DNA of 64,000 bases. It comes from Planctomycetaceae bacterium (GTDB taxonomy: Bacteria; Planctomycetota; UBA1135; GCA-002686595). Of the stretch, positions 7,712-16,672 are shown piece by piece. Position 1 is the first letter of the stretch. The number at the start of each line of letters is the position of its first letter. The stretch lies in the NCBI GenBank assembly GCA_011525785.1, contig WYBT01000038.1:62001-126000 (forward strand), in the 5' to 3' direction. The notes under the pieces are model-generated. The model searched no databases and was not told the DNA's origin. It saw nothing but the letters and a program-made list of their open reading frames with translations. Made by a program: the position numbers and the translations under genes.

Positions 7712-9623
7712 GTTCGCGCTCAGCGCGCTCGCCTTCGTGCTGACCTACGCGATCCACAGCACGTTGCTGCTCGGCGTGGTGTGCCTGGTGGCGCCGCGCC
7801 TCGTGCGCTCGCTGGCGTTGCGCGAGAAGCTGTGGAAGACCGCCATGTTCGGCGGACTGCTCACGGCCCTCGTGCAAGTGGGCGCGAGCATGGAGACGCC
7901 GCTGTTCCACTGGACGCTGGCGTCGCAGGAAGCTCCTGGCGGGCTCGCTGCCGTCAGCGGGCTCGAACTCGCTCCGACGCCCGCGCCCGAGGCCGCGCCC
8001 GAACAGTCTCGCGCGATTCGGCCGGTCAGCGAGATCACCGCGCCGCGCGCGGAGCAGCGCTGCGCCGCGGAGTCGCCGATCGAAACCGAGCCCGCTGACG
8101 CGCCGCGCGCGGACGAAGCGACCCCGACGCCGGCCGCGCTGGCGTGGCTCGCGCCGGCGGGCGAGCTTGCGTCGCGCGTGTCGACGGCGCTGGGCGCGCA
8201 GCTCATCCCGTCGCTCGCGCGCGGCGACTCGCAGCGGACTCCGCATGTCGAGCTCGCCGACGAGCCTGCTTTCGAGGCGGCCAGCGTGGAGCCTTCGGAA
8301 CCGGCGTCCGACCTGGCGGCGAACGATGGGGGCGCGAGCTGGTCCGCCGCGCTCGCCAATCGCTGGCGCGAGTGGACGGTGCACGGGCTCGCGCTGTGGG
8401 CGCTGTTCGCGCTGGCGGTGCTGGTCGTGTTCGCGTCGATGTGCTGGCGCCTGGTGCGCTGCATGCGCGGTCGCACGGAGCTCGAGAGCGGTCCGCTGCG
8501 CGAGGTGCTCGACCGCTTGGTCCTCCAGGCCTTCCCCGCGGGTCGGCGCATCCGTCTGTACGTCGCGCCCGAGCTGCGCGCGCCGGTCAGCATGGGCTGG
8601 CTGCGGCCGGCGATTTGCGTCCCGCCGCGCGCGCTGGTCGAACTCAGCAGCGACGAACAAGAGAGCATGCTCGCGCACGAGCTCGCGCACCTGGTGCGGC
8701 GCGATCCGCTGTGGCTGTCGGCCGCGTGGCTGGTCGAGCGCGTGTTCTTCTTCCAACCGCTGCACCGCGTCGCGCGCGCCGAGCTGCACGACCTCGCCGA
8801 GCTGGCGTGCGACGAGTGGGCCGCGCGCCGCACGGGCGACCGGCTGGCGCTCGCCAGCTGCCTCGCGCGCATCGCCGAGTGGATCGTCGGCGCGCCGCGT
8901 GCGCTGCCGGCGACCTCGATGGCGGAGCAGCACGGCCGCTGTCGGCTGGCGCAGCGCATCGAACGGTTGCTCGACGACGAGTCGTCGCTCGCGCGCGAAG
9001 ATGGCGCGCGCCGCTGGCTGGCGCCGGCGGTTGCGACGGGTCTGGGAGCGCTGGTGTTCGTCGCTCCGGGTGTGTCGGCGCCTGCGGCCGAAGCCTCGAG
9101 CGCAGTCGCGGATTCCGACGCCGCCGAAGCGTCGGAGAGCGTGGCCGAGGACTCGATCAGCGGTGATGCGCGCCTCGATGCCGCGCTCGACGAGCCTGCG
9201 GCCGCGTGGCCTGCGCCGGCGAGCAGCTGGACGCCCGACGTGTGGGCTGGCGCGCCTGCGCCGGCGGAGTTCTACGGCGCGCAGCCGCCCGAGGCCGTCG
9301 ACACGGCGCCCGCTGCGCCTCCGGCTGAGCCCGCGCCCGCGCTCGACGAGCGCGCCTCGCTCGACGCCGAACTGGCGCGCTTGAACGAGAGCCTGGCCGC
9401 GCTGCGCGATGAACTCGCGCCGCTGCGCGCCGAGGCCCTCGAACTCGGCGACACGTCGGAACTCGCGTGCACGCTGGCCTCCGTCGCGCGCCGCGTCGAC
9501 AACCTGGAGCGCCGTTCGCGCGCGCTCCGCGAAGTGATCCAAGTGCTCGAAAACCTCGAGTCGAAGCCAGCCCATCCTTCGAGCACTCCCTTTGGTTTCC
9601 AAGGTTCCAGGAGTCTTCCGTGA
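7698..9623 (+). CDS. M56-family (BlaR1/MecR1-like) membrane zinc metallopeptidase
   Basis: Integral-membrane sensor peptidase of 641 residues expected to act with the overlapping BlaI-like repressor. Visible parts: helices near 6-33 and 45-62; an Ala/Glu-rich loop (about 75-220); a helix near 226-250; and the cytoplasmic gluzincin core with HELAH, zinc ligands His327 and His331, catalytic Glu328, and a downstream E-L-A-C-D-E segment offering the third ligand. A last helix lies near 438-458. BlaR1 carries a penicillin-binding sensor at its C terminus. Here that region is an Ala/Pro-rich stretch and a short coiled coil, so the sensed signal is probably not a beta-lactam. Its stop overlaps the next start (TGATG). 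Confidence 0.88.
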   Translation: MGASEFALSALAFVLTYAIHSTLLLGVVCLVAPRLVRSLALREKLWKTAMFGGLLTALVQVGASMETPLFHWTLASQEAPGGLAAVSGLELAPTPAPEAAPEQSRAIRPVSEITAPRAEQRCAAESPIETEPADAPRADEATPTPAALAWLAPAGELASRVSTALGAQLIPSLARGDSQRTPHVELADEPAFEAASVEPSEPASDLAANDGGASWSAALANRWREWTVHGLALWALFALAVLVVFASMCWRLVRCMRGRTELESGPLREVLDRLVLQAFPAGRRIRLYVAPELRAPVSMGWLRPAICVPPRALVELSSDEQESMLAHELAHLVRRDPLWLSAAWLVERVFFFQPLHRVARAELHDLAELACDEWAARRTGDRLALASCLARIAEWIVGAPRALPATSMAEQHGRCRLAQRIERLLDDESSLAREDGARRWLAPAVATGLGALVFVAPGVSAPAAEASSAVADSDAAEASESVAEDSISGDARLDAALDEPAAAWPAPASSWTPDVWAGAPAPAEFYGAQPPEAVDTAPAAPPAEPAPALDERASLDAELARLNESLAALRDELAPLRAEALELGDTSELACTLASVARRVDNLERRSRALREVIQVLENLESKPAHPSSTPFGFQGSRSLP

Positions 9624-11398
9624 TGAAACTGGTTTTGTCTCTCTCCGCGCTCGGACTGATCGGCGGCGGGGCCGCTGCGGTCTCGACGCAGAGTTCGTGT
9701 GCGAGCCCCAAGCCGTGCGGGACGACCCTCGCGGCGCAGTCGGGCTCGAGCTGCACCCAGGCCGCGCCGCTGGCGATCTCCATCGCCGCCGGCCCCGCGC
9801 AGGGTGACAAGGTCGCGGCGCGCGCGGCGGAACTCGAAGCGCTCGCCGGCGAGGCGCAGGCTGCCGAGCTCGCTCCGAGCGCGGACGCCGGGCTCGCTAC
9901 GCAGGCGCCGGCAGCTCCGAACACGCGCGTGTTCCGCTACGAAGGCGGCAAGCTCGCGCCCGCAGCCCCTGCAGCGCCGCGTGCTCCGTCGGCCCCGCGC
10001 TCAGCGCTCGCGCCGCGCGCTCCTGCAGCGCCGCACGCGCCGGCCCAACCCTGCGAGCCCTGCCCGCCGACGCCGGCGTGTCCGCCGTGCCCGCCGTGCG
10101 AGTCCACGCCGGCGGCGCCCGCGGCGCCCAATGCGCGGGTCAAGGTGCGCGGCTCGGTCTCGACCGCTCCGGATCGGCGCGCCGACATAGAACGTCAGAT
10201 GGCCAAGGCGCGGGAGGCGCACGAAGGGGCCCTCGAGCGCGCGCGAGAGGCGCAGGAACACGCTCGCGAGCGCATGCGCGAAGCGATGGAGCGCCAACGC
10301 GAAGCGCAACAGCGCGCCCGCGAAGAGTCGGAGCGCGCGCGCGAACGCGCCCTGGCGCAGACCCAGCGTGCGCAGGAGCGGGCGGAGCGCAGCGCGATCA
10401 ACACGCGCGCTCACACGGCTCGCGGCGCCGGGCAGGCCAAGGGTGGCGCAGCGGGCGGTGGAGCGGGCGGTAGAGCGGGCGCAAGTGAGCGCGAGCTGGA
10501 GCTCGAGCGGCGCGTGCAGGAGCTCGAAGCACGGCTGGCGGAGATGGAGCGCGCGCGCGGCGGGCGCTCGGACGCTTCGACCACGACGCCTTCGGCTCCG
10601 CAGGGCTGGTTGGGAGGCCAGCGCATCCGCGCTCGCGCGCTCAGCCCGAACAGCTCCGGCGCGGCGCTGTTCGAGATCTCCCCGGAGTCCGGCGACGAGC
10701 GCGAGTGCAATCCCAGCCGCGTGCGCGTGCTGCGCATGCCGTCGGGGCAGGGCACGGTGATCGTGCCCGGCGAGCTCGGCGCCTTGGAGCAGCTCGAAGG
10801 CCTCGACATCGCGCTGATCGGGCCCGACGGTGAGCAGTTCGAGTGGGCCGAAGACATGGCGAAATGGGCCGAGGACTTCGCGCACAGCCAGGCGCAGTGG
10901 GCCGAACAGTTCGCGCGCGCGCACGCCGGCGAGTGGAGCGAGCTGGCCGAAGAGCAGTGGGAGGGCTTCGAGGAAGCCTTCGAGGAGGCCTGGGAGCGCT
11001 ACGAGGATCAGCTCGAGGAGGCCGAAGAGCTCGAAGACGAACTGCGCGAGGCTGCCGAGGAAGCGGCTGAAGAAGCGGCTGAGGACGCCGCCGACGCGCA
11101 GGAAGCCGCTGACGAGCTCGAGCGTGAGGCCGCCGAGCGGGCGCGCGATACTCGCCAACTGCCGCACGTGGTGAGCAACGGCCAGGCCCGCGCGCTCGCC
11201 CCCGTGGCCGCGCAGAGTCTGCTCGGCGCCCAGGATCCTCTGGGGATCGCGCGTTTGGCCAGCTATCCCGGCGAGTCGAGCGCCGCGCAGCTGCGCAGCG
11301 CCGTGAGCGAGATGCAGAGCGAAGTCGACGGACTGCGCGAAGCCTTGCGCGAGTTGCGCGCGCAGATCGAGCAGCGCAAGCGCCCCGCAGGTCGCTGA
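9623..11398 (+). CDS. Exported Ala/Arg/Glu-rich coiled-coil protein, third gene of the BlaI-M56 operon
   Basis: Unrecognised 591-residue protein. ATG 9623 overlaps the M56 stop by one base (TGATG) and has AGGAG ten bases upstream. A signal sequence runs over residues 1-26 (MKLVLSLSALGLIGGGAAA), followed by a Cys-rich patch around CEPCPPTPACPPCPPC, then long charged helices: an Arg/Glu heptad region of AREAHEGALERAREAQE type (about 190-265), a coiled coil near 290-315, a small folded segment (about 340-410, VRVLRMPSGQGTVIVPGEL), an acidic Trp-containing helix (about 410-500), and a final coiled coil. It ends at a strong terminator. Because it is translated with the M56 peptidase, it may be a substrate or effector of that sensor; that is inference only. 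Confidence 0.75.
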   Translation: MKLVLSLSALGLIGGGAAAVSTQSSCASPKPCGTTLAAQSGSSCTQAAPLAISIAAGPAQGDKVAARAAELEALAGEAQAAELAPSADAGLATQAPAAPNTRVFRYEGGKLAPAAPAAPRAPSAPRSALAPRAPAAPHAPAQPCEPCPPTPACPPCPPCESTPAAPAAPNARVKVRGSVSTAPDRRADIERQMAKAREAHEGALERAREAQEHARERMREAMERQREAQQRAREESERARERALAQTQRAQERAERSAINTRAHTARGAGQAKGGAAGGGAGGRAGASERELELERRVQELEARLAEMERARGGRSDASTTTPSAPQGWLGGQRIRARALSPNSSGAALFEISPESGDERECNPSRVRVLRMPSGQGTVIVPGELGALEQLEGLDIALIGPDGEQFEWAEDMAKWAEDFAHSQAQWAEQFARAHAGEWSELAEEQWEGFEEAFEEAWERYEDQLEEAEELEDELREAAEEAAEEAAEDAADAQEAADELEREAAERARDTRQLPHVVSNGQARALAPVAAQSLLGAQDPLGIARLASYPGESSAAQLRSAVSEMQSEVDGLREALRELRAQIEQRKRPAGR

Positions 11399-11429
11399 AG
11401 CACTTCCCGCGGGCGAAGCCCGTTCGAAC

Positions 11430-11468
11430 AGCCCCGTCGCGCGCCGTTTCCGCGGCCGCGGCGGGGCT
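11430..11468. terminator. Bidirectional terminator hairpin between convergent genes
   Basis: A 12-bp stem (11430-11441 with 11457-11468, one G-U pair) closes a 15-base loop, 32 bp after the coiled-coil gene and 24 bp from the end of the opposing glucosidase gene. A smaller CGGGC-GAA-GCCCG hairpin precedes it at 11410-11422. Confidence 0.7.
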
Positions 11469-11491
11469 GAGCCGTTCTCAGCGCCGTTGGA

Positions 11492-14278
11492 CTACTTGCG
11501 GCGCACTTCGTCCGGCCGCTTGGCGAAGCGCGTCTCGGCCAGGCTCGAGCTCCGCGGTTCGTCGCCGCGCGACCGCGCGCCGTCTTCGATGAGCAGCGCC
11601 ACGAGCGCGGTCCAACCGGTCTGATGGCTGGCGCCCAGGCCGGCGCCCGACTCCGCGTGGAAGTACTCGTGGAACAGCACCAGCTCGCGCCAGTGCGGGT
11701 CGTCGCGGTAGCGCGCGTCGCCGCCGTGGCAGGCGCGGGCGCCGTGCTCGTCGCGCAGGACCAGCCGCGACAGCCGCTGCGCGAGCTCGTGCGCCACCAC
11801 GTCGAGCGTGACGCGCTTGCCGGAGCCGGTGGGGAACTCGACCGTCAGCGACGCGCCGTAGAAGTGGTGGTAGCGCTCGAGCGCTTCGATCACCAGGAAG
11901 TTGATCGGGAACCACACCGGCCCGCGCCAGTTGGAGTTGCCGCCGAACAGGCTGGTGTTGGATTCGCCGGGCGCGTACTCGACGGAGTAGGTCCGGCCGC
12001 TGAGCTCGATGCGGAAGGGCGCGCGCTCGTGCACCTTCGACAGCGAGCGGATCCCGAAGGGCGAGAGGAACTCCTGCTCGTCGAGCACGTAGCGCAGCAT
12101 GCGCTCGAGGCGTTCGCGCGAGGGGATCGCCAGGAGCCGCAGGCCGCGCTGGGTCTGCGAGCACTCCAGGTAGCCGATGCGCTTGGCGAGGTCCTTGCGG
12201 TTCTCGAGGAACCACTGCATGCGCTTGGCGAAGCCCGGCAGGCGCTCGAGCGTCGCGTCGTCGAGGATTTCGACCGCGATCATCGGCATCACGCCGACCA
12301 GCGAGCGCACGCGCAGCGGCGTGGCGCGGCCGTCGAGCTTGAGCTCGTCGTAGTAGAAGCCGTCCTGCTCGTCCCACAGCCCCGAGCCGCCCAGCGAGTT
12401 CATCGCGTCGGCGATGGCCACGAAGTGCTCGAAGAACTTCGAGGCCATGTCCTCGTAGGAAGGGTCCTCCTTGGCGAGCTCGATCGCGATCGAGAGCATC
12501 GTGCCGCAGTAGAACGCCATCCAGGCCGTGCCGTCGGCTTGGTCGAGGTGCCCGCCGCCGGGCAGCGGCGCGCTGCGGTCGAACACGCCGATGTTGTCCA
12601 GGCCCAGGAAGCCGCCGGCGAACACGTGGCGGCCGGCGTGGTCCTTGCGATTGACCCACCAGGTGAAGTTGAGCAGCAGCTTTTGGAAGCAGCTCGCGAG
12701 CCAGCGCCGATCGCGCGCGCCCGGCGGCCCGGACTTCTTGTACACGCGCCAGCAAGCCCAGGCGTGCACCGGCGGATTCACGTCGTCGAGCGCCCACTCG
12801 TAGGCCGGGATCTGGCCGTTGGGGTGCATGTACCACTCGCGCAGGAACAGGCCGAGCTGGTGCTTGGCGAAGTCGATGTCGATGCGCGCGAAGGGCAGCA
12901 TGTGGAAGGCGAGGTCCCAGGCTGCGTACCAGGGATACTCCCACTTGTCGGGCATCGAGATGACGTCGCGGTTGTAGAGGTGCCCCCAGGTGTGGTTGCG
13001 GCCGCGAACGCGCTGCGCGGGCGGCGCGGGCTGCGCCGGATCGCCCTCGAGCCAGTCGGGGACGATGTAGTGATAGAACTGCTTGGTCCAGCACAAGCCC
13101 GCATAGGCTTGGCGCAGTGTCGCGCGCTCGTCGTCGCTCGCGAGCTGCGGCGCGCGCGCGTCGTAGAACTCGTCGGCCTCGCGCTTGCGAGCGGCGAAGA
13201 CGCGCTCGAAGTCGGCGCCGAACGGTGCGCCCGATGAGTTCGCCGGCGAGCTCTCCGACGCGTTCGCTGGTTTCGCGCGCAACTCGCGCAGCCTCAGTCG
13301 CACGCGCACGCTGCCGCGCGCCGGCACTTCCAGTCGATACCAGGCCGCCGCCTTCGTGCCGCGCGGCTCGCGGGCCACGGCCTCGCGCTTGCCGCGGATC
13401 ACGAGCTCGTGGAAGGCGTCCTTGAAGCACGTTCCGCTCGATCCGCTGCCCCACAGCGCGCGCACGTTGCTCTCGTTCTCGGTGAACACCAGCTCCGGCG
13501 GCGCGGCGCCTTCCAGCGGCTCGACGCACAGCTCGTACTCGCCCAGCGTGTCGTGGCGCGTCAGAACGCGACCCTCGCCGGCGCGCTCGAGCAGCGGCTT
13601 GGGACCGTGTTCCTCTCCGCTGCGGCCCCAGCTCCAGGTGTTGCGGAACCACAGCGTCGGCAGCAGGTCGAGTCGCGCGCTCTGCTCGCCGCGATTGTGG
13701 ATCTCGATCGCGATCAGGAGGTCGCCGTCGCTGGCCTTGGCGTACTCGACGAACACGTCGAAGTAGCGCCCGCCGTCGAACACGCCGCTGTCCGCCAGCT
13801 CGAACTCCGGATCGTTGCGCGTGCGCTTGCGACTCTCCTCGACCAGCCGGTCGTAGGGGAACTCCGCTTGCGGGTACTTGTAGAGCGCGCGCAGGTACGA
13901 GTGCGTCGGCGTCGAGTCGAGGTAGTAGTAGCACTCCTTGACGTCTTCGCCGTGGTTGCCTTCGGGCCCGCTCAAGCCGAACAGGCGCTCCTTGAGCATC
14001 CGGTCGCGGCCGTTCCACAGCGCGAGCGCGAAGCACAGTCGGCACTGGCGATCGGTGATCCCCAGCAGTCCGTCCTCGCCCCAGCGGTAGGCGCGCGAGC
14101 GCGCGTGCTCGTGCGGGAAGTAGCTCCACGCGCTGCCGTCGGCGGAGTAGTCCTCGCGCACCGTGCCCCACTGGCGTTCGGAGAGGTACGGGCCCCAGCG
14201 CTTCCAGTTCGCCGCGCGCGACTGGTCCTGTGCGAGGCGCTGGTCCTCGGCGGTGGAGCGTTGACGTTGGCGGGGCAT
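11492..14278 (-). CDS. Glucosidase / MGH1-like glycoside hydrolase (GH63-type)
   Basis: A 928-residue alpha/alpha-barrel glycosidase without a signal peptide, hence probably cytoplasmic. The N-terminal part contains W-G-P-Y-L-S-E-R-Q-W-G-T-V-R-E-D-Y and a beta-rich domain. The C-terminal half is the (alpha/alpha)6 barrel with the family landmarks W-G-H-L-Y-N-R-D, D-K-W-E-Y-P-W-Y-A-A-W-D, Y-E-W-A-L-D-D-V-N-P-P and a late N-x-N-W-R-G-P-V-W. Acid residues in the WDLAFH and YEWALDD segments are candidates for catalysis. This long form is widely annotated as glucosidase and is related to mannosylglycerate/alpha-glucosidases; the substrate cannot be read from sequence. It stands alone, divergent from the sigma-factor gene. 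Start ATG at 14278. Confidence 0.88.
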   Translation of the reverse strand: MPRQRQRSTAEDQRLAQDQSRAANWKRWGPYLSERQWGTVREDYSADGSAWSYFPHEHARSRAYRWGEDGLLGITDRQCRLCFALALWNGRDRMLKERLFGLSGPEGNHGEDVKECYYYLDSTPTHSYLRALYKYPQAEFPYDRLVEESRKRTRNDPEFELADSGVFDGGRYFDVFVEYAKASDGDLLIAIEIHNRGEQSARLDLLPTLWFRNTWSWGRSGEEHGPKPLLERAGEGRVLTRHDTLGEYELCVEPLEGAAPPELVFTENESNVRALWGSGSSGTCFKDAFHELVIRGKREAVAREPRGTKAAAWYRLEVPARGSVRVRLRLRELRAKPANASESSPANSSGAPFGADFERVFAARKREADEFYDARAPQLASDDERATLRQAYAGLCWTKQFYHYIVPDWLEGDPAQPAPPAQRVRGRNHTWGHLYNRDVISMPDKWEYPWYAAWDLAFHMLPFARIDIDFAKHQLGLFLREWYMHPNGQIPAYEWALDDVNPPVHAWACWRVYKKSGPPGARDRRWLASCFQKLLLNFTWWVNRKDHAGRHVFAGGFLGLDNIGVFDRSAPLPGGGHLDQADGTAWMAFYCGTMLSIAIELAKEDPSYEDMASKFFEHFVAIADAMNSLGGSGLWDEQDGFYYDELKLDGRATPLRVRSLVGVMPMIAVEILDDATLERLPGFAKRMQWFLENRKDLAKRIGYLECSQTQRGLRLLAIPSRERLERMLRYVLDEQEFLSPFGIRSLSKVHERAPFRIELSGRTYSVEYAPGESNTSLFGGNSNWRGPVWFPINFLVIEALERYHHFYGASLTVEFPTGSGKRVTLDVVAHELAQRLSRLVLRDEHGARACHGGDARYRDDPHWRELVLFHEYFHAESGAGLGASHQTGWTALVALLIEDGARSRGDEPRSSSLAETRFAKRPDEVRRK

Positions 14279-14395
14279 GTGGGGAGCGCGAGGCGGATGA
14301 AGATGGGCTTTATCGGTCCGGGAAGCGAGCGGCAGGAGTCGCGCGGGGCGCGGCTTCGACAGCGCTTCGACCGCGGGCTACCGTGCGCTTCGTTC

Positions 14396-15037
14396 ATGTC
14401 GCCCATCGAACCCGCGCAGGCCTCGGCGCTCGACGCCTCAGCCCTCGACGAGGCCCAGGAGCGCTCGCTGCTCGCGCGCCTGCGCTCCGGCGACGAGCGC
14501 GCCTTCGAGGAACTGGTCGCGCGCTTCGCGGGCCGCATGCTCGCCGCCTCGCGCCGCATCCTGCGTTCGGACGACGAGGCCCAGGACGCCGTGCAGGACG
14601 CGTTTTTGTCGGCCTTCAAGGCCCTCGAGGGCTTCCAGGGCGACTCGCGCCTGGGAACCTGGCTGCACCGCATCGCGATCAACGCCGCGCTGATGCGGCT
14701 GCGCAGCTCCAAGCGCCGCAGCGAACGCGACGAGCAGTCGCTCCTGCCGCACTTCGCCGAGGACGGCCACCACGAAGTGGCCCCGCGCAAGTGGAGCGAG
14801 CCCGAGACCGATCGCATCGAGATCGAAGAGACGCGCGCGCTGGTGCGGGCGAAGATCGACGAGTTGCCCGAGAATTATCGCCTGCCGCTGGTGCTGCGCG
14901 ACCTCGAAGGACTGAGCAACGAGGAGTTGGCGGAGCGTCTGGGCGTGAGCGTCAACGCGGCCAAGATCCGCGTGCACCGCGCGCGCCAGGCGCTGCGCAC
15001 GCTGCTCGATCCGCACTTCGGAGCGGCGGGAGCATGA
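14396..15037 (+). CDS. ECF-type RNA polymerase sigma factor
   Basis: A 213-residue sigma-70-family factor of the extracytoplasmic-function type. Region 2 (about 30-100) shows GDERAFEELV and the DEAQDAVQDAFLSAFKAL signature; region 4 (about 150-205) shows LPENYRLPLVLRDLEGLS and the helix-turn-helix ELAERLGVSVNAAKIRVHRAR. An acidic/basic linker lies between them. Start: ATG 14396 places region 2 normally; the frame is open upstream, but those codons are Arg-rich and unlike the family. The stop overlaps the start of a 28-codon ORF (ATGA), and the zinc-finger anti-sigma follows, so both are probably translated from one message. Confidence 0.93.
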   Translation: MSPIEPAQASALDASALDEAQERSLLARLRSGDERAFEELVARFAGRMLAASRRILRSDDEAQDAVQDAFLSAFKALEGFQGDSRLGTWLHRIAINAALMRLRSSKRRSERDEQSLLPHFAEDGHHEVAPRKWSEPETDRIEIEETRALVRAKIDELPENYRLPLVLRDLEGLSNEELAERLGVSVNAAKIRVHRARQALRTLLDPHFGAAGA

Positions 15038-15120
15038 AGTTCGTCAAAGCCCTGGTCCCGTGCGAAACCGCCTCTGCGGCCGGGCATCGGATCAAGAGAC
15101 GTGTGAGCCTGCGAGCGTGA
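15034..15120 (+). CDS. Small 28-codon ORF linking sigma and anti-sigma genes
   Basis: This ORF starts with ATG overlapping the sigma stop (ATGA at 15034-15037) and ends with TGA overlapping the GTG start of the anti-sigma gene (GTGA at 15117-15120). A GGAG lies ten bases before the ATG. The peptide is basic and short (MKFVKALVPCETASA then Arg-rich). It has no recognised family. Its exact end-to-end fit suggests that its translation may couple the two flanking genes; whether the peptide itself has a role is unknown. Confidence 0.45.
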   Translation: MKFVKALVPCETASAAGHRIKRRVSLRA

Positions 15121-15491
15121 ACTGCACTCAATTCAAAGCGGCCATCGAAGCCCTGCGCGCTGGCGAGCCCGGCGTCGCGGTGTGCGATCAGTTCCGCGCG
15201 CACGCGCGCTCCTGCCCGGCTTGCGCGAGCGAGTTCGCGCCGTTCCTCTCGACCAAGTGCCAGCAGATCACCGATTTCCTGGCCGAGTACTTCGAGGGCG
15301 AGCTCTCCGCCGATCAGCGGCGCGTGTTCGAGTTCCACATGAACGCCTGCCCCGAGTGCAAGTGCTACCTCGACAGCTACCGCCAGTCGATCCAGCTCGC
15401 GCGCGACTGCGCCCAGCCCGCACCGCCGCCTCCGCAGCGCCTGATCGACGCGATCCTGGCCGCGCGGCGCGGTCAGTGCTCGAACGGCTGA
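15117..15491 (+). CDS. Anti-sigma factor with two zinc-finger (ZAS-like) modules
   Basis: A 124-residue soluble protein, expected to bind the ECF sigma factor encoded just upstream. It contains two copies of the zinc-binding anti-sigma pattern with identical spacing: C3-x25-H29-x3-C33-x2-C36 and C48-x25-H74-x3-C78-x2-C81. Residues 45-95 (KCQQITDFLAEYFEGELS... HMNACPEC) look like a textbook zf-HC2 domain. No membrane helix is present, so it should respond to a cytoplasmic signal, perhaps redox or zinc; that is inference. Start: GTG 15117 is chosen for its overlap with the preceding ORF; GTG 15060 is an alternative. Its last 19 bases overlap the end of the opposing peptidase gene. Confidence 0.85.
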   Translation: MNCTQFKAAIEALRAGEPGVAVCDQFRAHARSCPACASEFAPFLSTKCQQITDFLAEYFEGELSADQRRVFEFHMNACPECKCYLDSYRQSIQLARDCAQPAPPPPQRLIDAILAARRGQCSNG

Positions 15492-16534
15492 GCGCGCGAC
15501 GCCAGCGCAGCCTCGACCTTGCGGGCCCGCTCGTTGCCCGGATCCGCGGCGAGCGCGCGCTGCACGTCGAGTCGAGCCAGCTCGACGCTCTGCTCGTCAG
15601 TGCGCTCGGGGTGCGTCGGCAGGGCCAGCAACGCCGCGCGCAGCGCCAGGGCGTCGGCCATGTCCATCGCGCCGGGTTCGCCAACGCGCAACTCGCTGGA
15701 CCGGACGGCGACTCGCCAAACGCCGAACAGCGCGCGGCGTTGGTAGCGCGCGAGCAACCCGTCGAGCGAACTGAAATCGGGCAGTCGGCGGCTGCGCCAC
15801 GCCGTTCTCCAATCGGCGCCGCGGCTGACGTCGTCGAGCAGGCCCGAGAACTGCGGCAGGTGCTCGTCGATCAACAGGTGCACGAGCAGCCAGCTCCGGC
15901 CGTAGAAGCGGGCCCTGTCGAGCTCGTTCATGCGCTCCGGCCAGTCCGCGAGCACGCGTTCAGCCGGAAGAGCCAGTTGCGACTCGGCGATCTGCAGCGG
16001 ACTGTGGGCGCCGAGCAGGAGTTCGCCGCGCTCGGCGTCGTACTGTGCGGTCTCCATCACCTGCGCCAGGCCTTCGAGCAGCCACAGCGGAGCTCCGCGC
16101 AGGTAGTCCGAACTCACGAAGTGCGCGAGTTCGTGCTTGATCACGGTCGCTCGGAACGCGCCGCTGTCCGCCGGCAGGACGATCATTGGCCCCAGGGCCG
16201 ATGCGTGCGCGAAGTAGCCAGCCGATCCCGAGCCGGCGAGATGCTCGTACTCGCTCTTGTAGCGCACCACGACGACGATCGGCTTGACCTGGGGCGGCCG
16301 TCGACCGAGCAGCGGCGTCATGGCGTACGCCTTCCACAGGCGCTCGAGTTCGAGCGCCACGCGGCGCAGCGGCGCGGAGGAGTCGCTGTTGCTCTCCACG
16401 ACGAAGTGCGCTGTCTCGACGCGCTGCCAGAGCACGCGCCCGCCCTCCTCGATGGCCAGCGGTCGCGGCGTCGAGGCGCAGGCGGCGAGCAGCAAGGTCA
16501 GGCCCAGACACCATCGTCGCAGCGCCCGCGCCAT
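15473..16534 (-). CDS. Lipoprotein with peptidase-MA-like metalloprotease domain
   Basis: A 353-residue lipoprotein. ATG 16534 gives a compact signal peptide with basic n-region, hydrophobic core and lipobox LLAAC; a longer start at 16579 would spoil it. The body (about 45-220) has a gluzincin pattern: VIKHELAHFVSS (HExxH) followed 20 residues later by WLLEGLAQ, which supplies the Glu ligand. This is the layout of the Peptidase_MA_2 / DUF1570-like group common in Planctomycetota. The C-terminal region (about 240-353) is helical and resembles a single TPR unit. It likely acts on the periplasmic face of a membrane; the substrate is unknown. Its 3' end overlaps the anti-sigma gene tail to tail by 19 bp. 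Confidence 0.82.
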   Translation of the reverse strand: MARALRRWCLGLTLLLAACASTPRPLAIEEGGRVLWQRVETAHFVVESNSDSSAPLRRVALELERLWKAYAMTPLLGRRPPQVKPIVVVVRYKSEYEHLAGSGSAGYFAHASALGPMIVLPADSGAFRATVIKHELAHFVSSDYLRGAPLWLLEGLAQVMETAQYDAERGELLLGAHSPLQIAESQLALPAERVLADWPERMNELDRARFYGRSWLLVHLLIDEHLPQFSGLLDDVSRGADWRTAWRSRRLPDFSSLDGLLARYQRRALFGVWRVAVRSSELRVGEPGAMDMADALALRAALLALPTHPERTDEQSVELARLDVQRALAADPGNERARKVEAALASRAQPFEH

Positions 16535-16672
16535 TGCGAATCGAGACCGCTGCAAGTGTGCGGGGAAGTGGAAAAGCACTGCGAGCGCGCGGACTCGACC
16601 GTTGGAGTTCGAGTCGCGCGCGCCCGAGGCTAACCCGAGCGGGAGTCCCTGCCCATCGGCGTCGCTCTGATC

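Noticed and set aside
13409-14395. Long in-frame 5' extension of the sigma factor
   Set aside because: The extension runs antisense to the glucosidase gene and has no sigma-factor similarity; ATG 14396 gives a normal-length protein.
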